A stretch of 64,000 nucleotides of DNA from Corallococcus caeni (GTDB lineage Bacteria; Myxococcota; Myxococcia; Myxococcales; Myxococcaceae), in NCBI RefSeq assembly GCF_036245865.1, contig NZ_BTTW01000015.1:44136-108135 (forward strand), written 5' to 3'. Position 1 is the stretch's first letter. Each line of letters starts with the position of its first letter. The notes below the pieces were generated by a model, which was not told the DNA's origin, made no database searches, and was given only the letters and a program-made list of their open reading frames with translations. Positions 35,661 through 43,519 of this stretch are shown in pieces. The position numbers and the translations under genes were made by a program.

Positions 35661-37280
35661 ATGGTCGGGTGGATGGTCGGACTGTCGGTGGTGACGGTGT
35701 CCCTCACCGCCTCCGGAGCAGCGGCGCCCCCTGCTCCACCGCCCAACGCGCAGGCCCCCGCGCAGGCGCCCTCGGTGGAAGCGCCGCCGCCCGCGCCGTA
35801 CTGCGAGGGCGAATACGCGGACAGCTACAGCGCGCTGTCCCCCAAGGCGCGGGCCTTCGAACAGGCGCTGCAGAAGAAGTACACGTACTGCGTGCGCAGC
35901 ACCGCCGTGTACGAGTGCCTGTCCTACGGCGCGGAGGGCAACGTGCGCCGCACGCGCACGCCGGTGTCCGCGCACGGCACCGCGTTCGCGTACCGGCAGC
36001 AGGCCGGGGAGACGCTGCTGCTCACCAACGAGCACGTCGTGGAGTGGCCGGACGTCACCAGCGACGCGCACCCGGTGGACGGCGTGCCTGCCGGCTGCAA
36101 GCGCGTGAAGGGCGACCTGAGCATCGTGGAGAACGAGGCGGACCACTACGACCGCGATGACATCCCGCTGTCCACGGCGGTGGTGGATCCGCAGCTGGAC
36201 CTGGCCGTCATCAAGTCGAAGACGCCGCTGACGGTGATGCCGTGGAAGGTGGGCAGGAGCGCCGCCGTGCGCGAGCGCGACGTGGTGGACGTGCGCGGCT
36301 TCCCGCTGGGCGTCTTCAACGCCACCAACATGGGCAAGGTCATCTCCGCCTACGACCACGACGAATACAAGGACTGGTACCACGACGACTTCGTCATCGA
36401 CGCGCTCCTGTCCCAGGGCAACTCGGGGTCGCCCGTGCTCGCCATCTCCTGCAAGACGGGCGAGTTCGAGTTGGTGGGCGTCTACCACGCGGGCTACTCG
36501 CGAGGCAGCGCGCTCAACGTGGTGGTGGGAATCGACCAGGCGCGCGACCTGATGAACCACCTGCGCCGCACGCCCAGGCGCGCGACGGAGGGAACGACGT
36601 CGCTGGACGCGCTGGCCCGCGCCCGCGTGGCGAAGCGCGCGGAGGTGTCCGCCACGCCGTTCTTCCCCTTCGGCTCGCGCACCGCGGCGGTGTTCCCGCG
36701 CGCGGACGGCGCGCTGCTCTTCGCGCTGTACGAACAGGACTTCCCGCGCCGCGTGCACCCGCTCATCGTGATGGAGGACCTGCCCGTCCCTTCCGCGGAG
36801 GAGGGCTTCGGGCGCGTGGGGCGCGTCTGGTTCGGAGGGGAGCGGGGCCTGCTGGAGCGCACGCGCGCGGAGCAGGACGCGGAGCTGCAACAGCAGCTGG
36901 CCCGGCTGCTGGATGCGCTGCGCAGGGACGCGACGCTCGCGTTCTCGTACCAGGACTCGCTGCCGGGCTCGGATGAATCCCGGCAGACCTTCGACACGTC
37001 CGCCCGCCTGGGCAAGACGCTGGAGCGCACCATCGTCGCGCACCGCGACCTGAGCGACGCCGCCGCGGAGCTGGCGGACCGCTTCGCGCCGGGCGAAACC
37101 GAGCCCGCGACCCGGACGGAGTCCGTGCTGAAGACCCCTCCGCCTCCCGGCCTCCACCTGGGCCTCGGGGAGGAACCGGGAGGCCCGCCTCCGCCGTCCG
37201 CGCCGCCCCGGGCCCCGGGGGTGCGTCAGCCCGCGCGCAGCACGCAGGACAAGGCGGCCAGGACTCCGTCGGGAAGGTAG
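35661..37280 (+). CDS. Exported trypsin-like serine protease with long C-terminal region
   Basis: A 539-residue protein. ATG 35661 (GGGAGGGG upstream) gives a signal peptide (VGWMVGLSVVTVSLTASGAAA) and a Pro/Ala linker. The protease domain carries the triad: His in LLLTNEHVVEWPD, Asp in DPQLDLAVIKSK and Ser in DALLSQGNSGSPVLAISC. Six or more cysteines suggest disulphides. No PDZ domain is seen. After about residue 300 comes a 230-residue segment without recognised domain (SATPFFPFGSRTAAVFPRAD), ending in a Pro-rich tail. It resembles DegP-like S1 proteases in its active site only. Substrate unknown; probably periplasmic or secreted. Confidence 0.82.
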   Translation: MVGWMVGLSVVTVSLTASGAAAPPAPPPNAQAPAQAPSVEAPPPAPYCEGEYADSYSALSPKARAFEQALQKKYTYCVRSTAVYECLSYGAEGNVRRTRTPVSAHGTAFAYRQQAGETLLLTNEHVVEWPDVTSDAHPVDGVPAGCKRVKGDLSIVENEADHYDRDDIPLSTAVVDPQLDLAVIKSKTPLTVMPWKVGRSAAVRERDVVDVRGFPLGVFNATNMGKVISAYDHDEYKDWYHDDFVIDALLSQGNSGSPVLAISCKTGEFELVGVYHAGYSRGSALNVVVGIDQARDLMNHLRRTPRRATEGTTSLDALARARVAKRAEVSATPFFPFGSRTAAVFPRADGALLFALYEQDFPRRVHPLIVMEDLPVPSAEEGFGRVGRVWFGGERGLLERTRAEQDAELQQQLARLLDALRRDATLAFSYQDSLPGSDESRQTFDTSARLGKTLERTIVAHRDLSDAAAELADRFAPGETEPATRTESVLKTPPPPGLHLGLGEEPGGPPPPSAPPRAPGVRQPARSTQDKAARTPSGR

Positions 37281-37382
37281 GCTGTCCGGAGGGCGGCCCG
37301 CCGGGCGGGCGGGACCCGGGAAATGCCGCGCCGTTCCGGGAAGACGCTTTCCGGCTCCGTACATTGGACAGGTGTGGAGGCC

Positions 37383-39149
37383 ATGCCCGACCCCGTATCC
37401 GGCGCAGTCCACCCCGACCTGAGGACGGGGGCGCCCTCGCCCTGGCTGCGGCGGATCCTCCAGGGCCTGCTGGGACAGGAGCGGCGGTTCTGGGTGCTGG
37501 TGGTGGGCGTGGGGCTCATCTCCGGGCTGGGCGCGGTGGCGCTGCTCGCCGTGCTGCGCTTCACCCAGCACCTGTTCTGGCAGACCAACACGGAGCACTT
37601 CCTGGAGGGCGCGCTCGCGTCGCCGGGCTGGCGCCGGTTCCTCGTGCCGGTGCTGGGCGGCGCGCTGGTGACGCTGGTGTCCCTGCTGGTGGGCCAGCCC
37701 CTGCGCGGCCACGGCACCGCGGGCATCATCGAATCCATCTGGGTGAAGTCCGGGCGGCTGCCCTTCCCGCGCGCGCTCCTGCGCGGCTTCGTGTCCATCA
37801 TCGCGGTGGCGCTGGGGGCGCCGCTGGGCCGCGAAGGCGCGCTCCTCCAGACGGGCGCGGCCAGCGGGTCCGCACTGTCCGGGTGGCTGCGGCTGGGGCC
37901 GGGCCAGGCGCGCGTGCTGGTGGCGTGCGGCGCTTCGGCGGGCATCGCGTCCGCGTACAACGTCCCCATCGGCGCGGCCCTCTTCGGCCTGGAGGTGCTG
38001 CTGGGCAGCTTCGCGCTGGAGCTCTTCGGCCCCATCGTCGTGTCGTGCGTGGTGGCGACGCTCGTGTCGCGCACCCTCATCGCGGACCACCCCAGCTACG
38101 TCATCCCCCACTACGCCCTCACCCACCCGCGCGAGCTGGTGCTGGCCATCCTCCTGGGCGTGCTCGTGGGCGGGGCCTCCGCGCTCTACGTGCGCGGCAT
38201 CAACCTGGCCTCGGACCTGCTGGACAAGCTGCCCTCGTGGCTCACGCCGTTCATGCCGCTGGTCGCGATGACGGTGGTGGGCCTCACCGCCATCGCGGGG
38301 CCTTACCTCATGGGCAACGGCTACGACTCCGTGAACATGGCGCTGCACGGGACGCTGCCCCTGGCGCTGCTGCTCATCCTGCCCCTGGCGAAGCTGGCGG
38401 TGACGTCGCTGTGCGCGGGCGCGGGGGTGCCGGGCGGGCTCTTCACCCCGTCCCTCTTCTTCGGCGCGCTGCTGGGCGGCGCGTTCGGGATGCTGGTGGA
38501 GCGGGCGCTGCCGGGCGGCGCGGCGCCCAGCGGAGCCTATGCGCTGCTGGGCATGGGCGCGGTGCTGGCGGGCACCACGCATGCGTCCGTGTCCGCGGTG
38601 CTGATGATCTTCGAGATGACCGGCGACTACGACCTCATCCTCCCGCTGATGCTCGCCGCGGTGGTGGCCGCCGTCGTCAGCCGCCGGCTGGAGCCGGAGT
38701 CGCTCTACACCTCCGTGCTCGCCAAACGCGACGTGCGCGTGCCAGCCTCCGTGCCGCACTGGCTGCGCGAGGAGGGCGTGCGCTCGCTCCTGTCCCCCGC
38801 GACGCAGCGGGTGCCGCCCTCCGCCACCTTCGACGAGGTGGTGGTGCTGCTCCTGGAACAGCCCGCGGGCGCGGACCTGTACGTCACCGACGCGGAGGGG
38901 CGCCTGCTGGGCGTCATCACCCTGGACGCGCTCAAGGGGCACCTGCCGGACCACTCGCTGCTCCAGGCCACCGTGGCCGCGGACGTGATGGACACCGGCG
39001 TGCAGCCCATCACCCCGGACCTGTCCCTGGCGGAGGTGGCCGCGCGGTTCGGCCACACGGAGCTGGAGCGGCTGCCCGTGGTGGACGGGCAGCGGCGCCT
39101 GCTGGGGTCGCTCTCCAAGGGCGACCTGCTCAAGCGGGGGCGCTTCTAG
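37383..39149 (+). CDS. CLC-family chloride channel/antiporter with CBS domains
   Basis: A 588-residue membrane protein with about ten hydrophobic segments followed by a cytoplasmic pair of CBS domains (about 450-588: VRSLLSPATQRVPPSATFDE and VMDTGVQPITPDLSLAEVA). The gating-glutamate motif is kept (APLGREGALLQTGA), and the GxFxP-type helix N start reads AGVPGGLFTPSLFFGALLG. The helix D motif, GSGIP in E. coli ClcA, is replaced by GHGTAGIIES, so the coordinating serine is a histidine. Retention of the glutamate fits an H+/Cl- exchanger, but the altered motif leaves ion selectivity open. GTGGAGG precedes ATG 37383. Confidence 0.9.
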   Translation: MPDPVSGAVHPDLRTGAPSPWLRRILQGLLGQERRFWVLVVGVGLISGLGAVALLAVLRFTQHLFWQTNTEHFLEGALASPGWRRFLVPVLGGALVTLVSLLVGQPLRGHGTAGIIESIWVKSGRLPFPRALLRGFVSIIAVALGAPLGREGALLQTGAASGSALSGWLRLGPGQARVLVACGASAGIASAYNVPIGAALFGLEVLLGSFALELFGPIVVSCVVATLVSRTLIADHPSYVIPHYALTHPRELVLAILLGVLVGGASALYVRGINLASDLLDKLPSWLTPFMPLVAMTVVGLTAIAGPYLMGNGYDSVNMALHGTLPLALLLILPLAKLAVTSLCAGAGVPGGLFTPSLFFGALLGGAFGMLVERALPGGAAPSGAYALLGMGAVLAGTTHASVSAVLMIFEMTGDYDLILPLMLAAVVAAVVSRRLEPESLYTSVLAKRDVRVPASVPHWLREEGVRSLLSPATQRVPPSATFDEVVVLLLEQPAGADLYVTDAEGRLLGVITLDALKGHLPDHSLLQATVAADVMDTGVQPITPDLSLAEVAARFGHTELERLPVVDGQRRLLGSLSKGDLLKRGRF

Positions 39150-39410
39150 ATGGAGCTGGAGCCCCGCACGCGCGCATGGAGCATCGTGGTGATGGGCCTG
39201 CTGTGCATCGTGCTGTCGTGGGTGCTGCTGCGCACGCCGCCCCGCCCCGGGCACCACCCCAGGCCGCAAGCCCCCGAGTCCGTGGAGGAGCCCTCCCAGG
39301 GAAACCCCTACCGGGGCTGGCCACTCTTCCAGGGCTGGCCCATCCCCCAGCCGCCGGACACGAAGCCGGCGCCGGACACGAAGCCCCAGGAAGCGCCCCA
39401 GGAGCGTTGA
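39150..39410 (+). CDS. Small membrane protein coupled to the CLC gene
   Basis: An 86-residue protein whose ATG follows the CLC stop codon with no gap (TAGATG). One transmembrane helix (WSIVVMGLLCIVLSWVLL) is followed by a Pro-rich tail (PRPGHHPRPQAPESVEEPS, then two copies of a PDTKP unit). It may be an accessory subunit of the channel or simply cotranscribed. No family recognised. Confidence 0.6.
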   Translation: MELEPRTRAWSIVVMGLLCIVLSWVLLRTPPRPGHHPRPQAPESVEEPSQGNPYRGWPLFQGWPIPQPPDTKPAPDTKPQEAPQER

Positions 39411-39506
39411 GGACCCACCCGCGCCCCCGTCCCCGGGGGCAATTCGCGGCAGGCGACCAGACGGGCTCCACGTGAAGCGCTTGCATGCGGGAGGGCCAGG
39501 AGGAAG

Positions 39507-40370
39507 ATGGCCACCGCCTTGGACGCCACTCCGTTCAACTTCGTCGCCATTGTCCTCTGCGTCTCCTTCGGTGCGGGCCTGCTGGGTTCCCTGCTGGGCC
39601 TGGGCGGGGGCCTCATCCTCATCCCCGTCCTCACGCTGGTGCTCAAGGTGGACATCCGCTACGCGGTGGGGGCCTCCATCGTGTCCGTCATCGCCACGTC
39701 CAGCGGCGCGGCGGCGGCGTACGTGCGTGACGGCCTGGCCAACATGCGCGTGGCCATGTTCCTGGAGCTGGCCACCGTGGCGGGCGCCGTCACGGGCGCG
39801 ATGCTCGCGGGCATCGTGGGAGGCCGCGCGCTGTACTTCCTCTTCGGCGCGGTGATGGCCTATTCGGCGCTCGCGATGCTGCGCAAGCTGCGCGAGGACG
39901 GCAGCCCCCGGGAGGAGCCGCCGCCGGACGCGCTCGCGGACAGGCTCGGCCTGCACGGCAGCTACTACGACGTGTCCACCGGCGGCGAGGTGGCGTACCG
40001 GGTGCACCGGCCGCTCGTGGGCCTGGGGCTCATGTACGTCGCGGGCACGGTGAGCGGCCTCCTGGGCATCGGCTCCGGCGCGCTGAAGGTGCCGGCCATG
40101 GACCTGGCGATGGGGCTGCCCATCAAGGTCTCCACCGCCACCAGCAACTTCATGATTGGCGTCACGGCGGCGGCCAGCGCGGGCATCTACTTCGCGCGCG
40201 GCGACATCGACCCGTTCATCGCCGGACCCGTCTGCGTGGGCGTCACGCTGGGCGCGTTCGCGGGCTCGCGCTACCTGTCGAAGCTCAAGAGCGGTTCGCT
40301 GCGCATGCTCTTCGTCGTCGTCCTGCTCTGGGTGTCGTACGAGATGCTGTCCAAGGGAATCCACGGATGA
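39507..40370 (+). CDS. TauE/SafE-family permease (probable sulfite/anion exporter)
   Basis: A 287-residue membrane protein of about eight segments with the internal repeat typical of TauE/SafE (DUF81): GLLGSLLGLGGGLILIPVLT in the first half and VSGLLGIGSGALKVPAMDLA in the second. AGGAGGAAG precedes the ATG. Members export sulfite, sulfoacetate or other small organic anions. The stop overlaps the start of the DUF1634 gene (ATGA), a partner repeatedly found with this subfamily. Confidence 0.88.
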   Translation: MATALDATPFNFVAIVLCVSFGAGLLGSLLGLGGGLILIPVLTLVLKVDIRYAVGASIVSVIATSSGAAAAYVRDGLANMRVAMFLELATVAGAVTGAMLAGIVGGRALYFLFGAVMAYSALAMLRKLREDGSPREEPPPDALADRLGLHGSYYDVSTGGEVAYRVHRPLVGLGLMYVAGTVSGLLGIGSGALKVPAMDLAMGLPIKVSTATSNFMIGVTAAASAGIYFARGDIDPFIAGPVCVGVTLGAFAGSRYLSKLKSGSLRMLFVVVLLWVSYEMLSKGIHG

Positions 40371-40816
40371 GCGCAGCGCCCTCCGAGCCTCCGTCTCCAC
40401 GGGAGACGACCGCCACCACCGCCGCCCCACACGAGGAGGCGCTCCTCACGCCGGAGCTGCTCATCAGCCAGCTGCTGCGCGGCGGCGTGCTGCTCAGCCT
40501 GTCGCTCGTCACCTGCGGCATGGTGATGACGTTCCTGCGCCACCCGGACTACTTCTCGTCGCCGGACGCGCTCCAGCGCCTCACCTCGCCGGACTCCGCG
40601 CCGCACCGGCTGCCGGACGTCTTCGAGGGCGTCCTGGCCGTGCGCGGCCAGTCCTTCGTGATGGCGGGGCTCCTGGTGATGATCACCGTGCCCGTGCTGC
40701 GCGTGGCCCTGTCCCTGGGCATCTTCCGCGCGCAGAAGGACCGCGCCTTCGCCGCCATCACCACCAGCGTCCTGGCGCTGCTGCTGCTCGCCTTCCTCCT
40801 GGGCGGTGTGGAGTAA
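40367..40816 (+). CDS. DUF1634 membrane protein
   Basis: A 149-residue protein with three transmembrane segments (LLRGGVLLSLSLVTCGMVMT, VMAGLLVMITVPVLRVALSL and FAAITTSVLALLLLAFLLGG) after a Pro/Thr-rich cytoplasmic head. The pattern and the translational coupling to a TauE/SafE permease fit DUF1634, a family encoded beside such permeases. Probable accessory subunit; no biochemical role is known to me. Confidence 0.8.
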   Translation: MSAAPSEPPSPRETTATTAAPHEEALLTPELLISQLLRGGVLLSLSLVTCGMVMTFLRHPDYFSSPDALQRLTSPDSAPHRLPDVFEGVLAVRGQSFVMAGLLVMITVPVLRVALSLGIFRAQKDRAFAAITTSVLALLLLAFLLGGVE

Positions 40817-40881
40817 TCCACGAAGCAGTCCACCCGTTCGTCACATCCCCGCGGGCGCGAAACGCACTACAACGCGCGCCC

Positions 40882-41361
40882 ATGGCCGACCGCGACCTGC
40901 CCCTCATCCTCGTGCGCCACGCCGTGGCCGAGGACTCCCACGCCCTGGGCGACGAGGCCCGCGCCCTCACCCCCCAGGGCCGCGCCGCCTTCCGTCAGCA
41001 CGCGAAGAAGCTGGCGCGCCTGACGCCCCTCATGGGCATCATCACCAGCCCGCTGGTGCGCGCGGTGCAGACCGCGGAGCTGCTCGCGGACGCGCTCGGC
41101 CTGTCCCACGTGGAGGTCCACCCCGCGCTCGTCCCCATGAAGGGCGCGGCCCGCAACGTGCTGAAGCTGGCGCGGGACGTGGGGCCGGGCTGGGCCCTGG
41201 TGGGACACAACCCCTCCCTGGAGCGCGCCGCCGCGCTCGCGCTGGGCCAGGCCCTGCCGGACAAGCTGCGCAAGGGCTGCGCGGTCGCGCTGCGGCCTGA
41301 AGGACGCGCGTTCAGCCTGCAGTGGATGGCGGCCCCGGGGCGCTCCCTGCGCCGCCCGTGA
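40882..41361 (+). CDS. sixA: Phosphohistidine phosphatase, SixA type
   Basis: A 159-residue histidine-phosphatase-superfamily protein. The catalytic RHG-type motif is LILVRHAVAED (RHA, as in SixA), and further active-site residues lie in GIITSPLVRAVQTAELLA and WALVGHNPSLERAA. SixA enzymes dephosphorylate HPt or PTS phosphohistidines. Located 61 bases before an orphan PhoB-like regulator on the same strand; whether it acts on that pathway is inference. ATG 40882 has no clear ribosome-binding site. Confidence 0.88.
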   Translation: MADRDLPLILVRHAVAEDSHALGDEARALTPQGRAAFRQHAKKLARLTPLMGIITSPLVRAVQTAELLADALGLSHVEVHPALVPMKGAARNVLKLARDVGPGWALVGHNPSLERAAALALGQALPDKLRKGCAVALRPEGRAFSLQWMAAPGRSLRRP

Positions 41362-41366
41362 CGCAC

Positions 41367-41384
41367 TTGTTGCCGGCGCGTCAC
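41367..41384 (+). promoter_or_regulatory. Weak candidate PhoB box before the second PhoB-like gene
   Basis: TTGTTGC - CGGC - GCGTCAC has the 7+4+7 layout of a PhoB box, but only the second half is close to consensus. It lies 39 bases before ATG 41423. Confidence 0.3.
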
Positions 41385-41422
41385 GTAGGCGCGAAGCGAT
41401 GCGCGCACAGTACGTGCCCGCC

Positions 41423-42112
41423 ATGTCCCACGTACTCATCGTCGACGACGAGCGCGACCTCGCGGAGCTCATCGACTTCAACCTGCGCGGCGCGGGCTTC
41501 ACCACCCGCGTGGCCTTCACCGGGGAGGCGGCGCTCACCGCCGCGCGAGACCAGTCCCCGGACGTGGTGCTGCTGGACCTGATGCTGCCGGACCTGTCCG
41601 GCATCGAGGTCTGCCGCCACCTGCGCGCCAACCCCCGCCTGCGCGACGTGCTCATCGTCATGCTCACCGCGAAGAGCGAGGAGGCGGACCGCATCCGCGG
41701 CTTCGAGGTCGGCGCGGACGACTACGTCGTCAAACCCTTCTCCGTGCGCGAGCTGGTGCTGCGGCTCAAGGCCATCCTCCGGCGCTCGTCCGCGCCCCAG
41801 GAGGGCACCCCTCCCCTGGCGCTGGGCCCCCTGCGCCTGGACGTCACCCAGCACCGCTTCTTCGTGGAGGAGAAGGAGACGCCCCTCACCGCGCTGGAGT
41901 TCCGCCTGCTGGAGTTCCTCATGGCCCGGCTGGGCCGGGTGCAGACGCGCGAGCAGCTCCTGGAGCAGGTCTGGGGCCTGTCCAGCGCGCTGGAGACGCG
42001 CACCATCGACACGCACGTGATGCGCCTGCGCGACAAGCTGGGCCCCGCCCGCGCCCTCCTGGAGACGGTGCGCGGGGTGGGCTACCGCATCGTGGATCCA
42101 GCGGCCGGGTAG
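41423..42112 (+). CDS. phoB: OmpR/PhoB-family response regulator (orphan)
   Basis: A 229-residue regulator, the first gene upstream of the porin/pst cluster. Receiver: DD in LIVDDERDLAELIDF, phospho-acceptor in VVLLDLMLPDLSGIE, Lys in DDYVVKPFSVRELVL. Effector: winged helix with TRTIDTHVMRLRDKLG and TVRGVGYRIVDP. No kinase gene is adjacent; the only PhoR-like kinase nearby is at 33149. Closely similar in sequence to the 32461 regulator, especially around KPFSVREL and the recognition helix. Probably regulates the pst genes. ATG 41399 is an alternative start eight codons upstream. Confidence 0.85.
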   Translation: MSHVLIVDDERDLAELIDFNLRGAGFTTRVAFTGEAALTAARDQSPDVVLLDLMLPDLSGIEVCRHLRANPRLRDVLIVMLTAKSEEADRIRGFEVGADDYVVKPFSVRELVLRLKAILRRSSAPQEGTPPLALGPLRLDVTQHRFFVEEKETPLTALEFRLLEFLMARLGRVQTREQLLEQVWGLSSALETRTIDTHVMRLRDKLGPARALLETVRGVGYRIVDPAAG

Positions 42113-42128
42113 GCGGGCGCCGTCCCTG

Positions 42129-42146
42129 CCGTTACCCATTTGTCAC
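42129..42146 (+). promoter_or_regulatory. Candidate PhoB box before the porin/pstS unit
   Basis: CCGTTAC - CCAT - TTGTCAC: two CTGTCAT-like 7-mers repeated at 11 bases, about 80 bases before the porin ATG. Position and gene content both fit PhoB control of phosphate uptake. Confidence 0.55.
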
Positions 42147-42226
42147 GCAAGGGCCGTCAAACAGCCACATCCGCCCCATAGATCGTCACCCGTTCTCGAC
42201 ACCCCCGAGACACCCGCCGACCTTCT

Positions 42227-43507
42227 ATGCGCTCACTCCTCGTCACCGTCTCCCTGCTGACCTCCAGCGCCGCCATGGCCCAGGCCTCCACGCCCCAGGA
42301 AGCGCTCCCGACCCCGACGGCCTCCGAGCCGCGCGAGGCCGTGGAGCCCTCCGCCACGGCCCCCCAGGCTCCGGCGTCCCCGACCCCGCCGCGCGCCAAC
42401 GCCCCCACCGTCCCGGAGGGCTCGCCCTCCATCGACGAGCGGCTGACCGCGGACGAGCACCGCGTGGAGGCGCTGGAGGAGCAGAACACGGAGACGAAGA
42501 ACGACCTGTCCGCCCTCAAGAAGCTGCGCATCTCCGGCTACGTCCAGGGGCGCTACCAGTACCAGCAGGACCTGGATGACAGCGGCGCGGGCGGCTACAG
42601 CCGCTTCGGCGTCCGCCGGGGCCGCTTGAAGGCCACGTACACCACCGAGTGGTCGCAGTACATGCTGCAGATCGACGCGGTGCCCGCGGGCGTGACGCTC
42701 AAGGACGCGGAGGCCACCCTCTTCGTCCCCGGCACCAAGCAGCAGCTGTCCGTCACGCTGGGCCAGATGAAGTGGCCCTTCGGCTACGAAGGCCCCCAGT
42801 CCTCCAGCGACCGCGAGTTCCCCGAGCGCAGCCGCGTGGTGCGCAACATGCTCCCCGCCGAGCGCGACCGCGGCGCCAAGGTGAACGGCCGCTACAAGTT
42901 CCTGCGCCTCGCCGTGGGCCTCTTCGACGGCAACGGCACCGACAGCGGCACCACCCAGGACAACGACAAGGAGAAGGACTTCGTCGCCCACCTGGGCTTT
43001 GACCTGAAGTGGATCGCGGGCGGCGTCTCCGGCTGGTACGGCCATGACATGGGCCGGCTGCCCACGGACACCTTCCGTCACGCCTACGAGCGCAGCCGCA
43101 TCGGCGCGGACCTCCAGGCCTACTTCGACGTGGTGCCCCTGGGCGGCACCTCCCTCAAGGGCGAGTTCATCGCGGGCCGCACCTACGGCGCCGCCAACAA
43201 CGCCACCCACCTGGATGTGCCCGCGCACGGCTGGTACCTGCTGCTGGTCCAGAACATCGGCCTCAACGACGCGGTGGCCGTGCGCTACGACACCTTCGAC
43301 CCGCACAACGGCCAGACGGACCTGGCGGCGGGCGAGGTGCCGGGCGCCGACAACGCCGTCGACACCGTGGGCTTCGTCGTCCAGCACCACTTCGGGGAGA
43401 ACCTGAAGGTCTCCGCCACCTACGAAATCCCCATGACGCACGCCGTGGCCCAGGCATTGGACCCGCACGACAACCTGTTCACCCTGCAGATGCAGGCACG
43501 TTTCTAG
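42227..43507 (+). CDS. Phosphate-selective porin O/P-like outer-membrane protein
   Basis: A 426-residue protein with signal peptide (MRSLLVTVSLLTSSAAMAQA), a Pro-rich linker, a short coiled coil (DERLTADEHRVEALEEQNTE) and a beta-barrel. Barrel strands look like GYVQGRYQYQQD, GGYSRFGVRRGRLKATYTTE and MLQIDAVPAGVTLKDAEATL, ending FTLQMQARF with the terminal Phe expected of a Bam substrate. The layout matches the OprO/OprP family. It is 12 bases upstream of pstS and behind a candidate PhoB box, supporting phosphate or polyphosphate uptake across the outer membrane. Confidence 0.87.
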   Translation: MRSLLVTVSLLTSSAAMAQASTPQEALPTPTASEPREAVEPSATAPQAPASPTPPRANAPTVPEGSPSIDERLTADEHRVEALEEQNTETKNDLSALKKLRISGYVQGRYQYQQDLDDSGAGGYSRFGVRRGRLKATYTTEWSQYMLQIDAVPAGVTLKDAEATLFVPGTKQQLSVTLGQMKWPFGYEGPQSSSDREFPERSRVVRNMLPAERDRGAKVNGRYKFLRLAVGLFDGNGTDSGTTQDNDKEKDFVAHLGFDLKWIAGGVSGWYGHDMGRLPTDTFRHAYERSRIGADLQAYFDVVPLGGTSLKGEFIAGRTYGAANNATHLDVPAHGWYLLLVQNIGLNDAVAVRYDTFDPHNGQTDLAAGEVPGADNAVDTVGFVVQHHFGENLKVSATYEIPMTHAVAQALDPHDNLFTLQMQARF

Positions 43508-43519
43508 AGGAGACACCTC

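Noticed and set aside
35634..40430. A 1598-codon minus-strand open frame opposite the protease, CLC and TauE genes
   Set aside because: No start context, no domains, His/Arg/Gln-rich shadow; the plus strand holds four genes with recognisable motifs and ribosome-binding sites.
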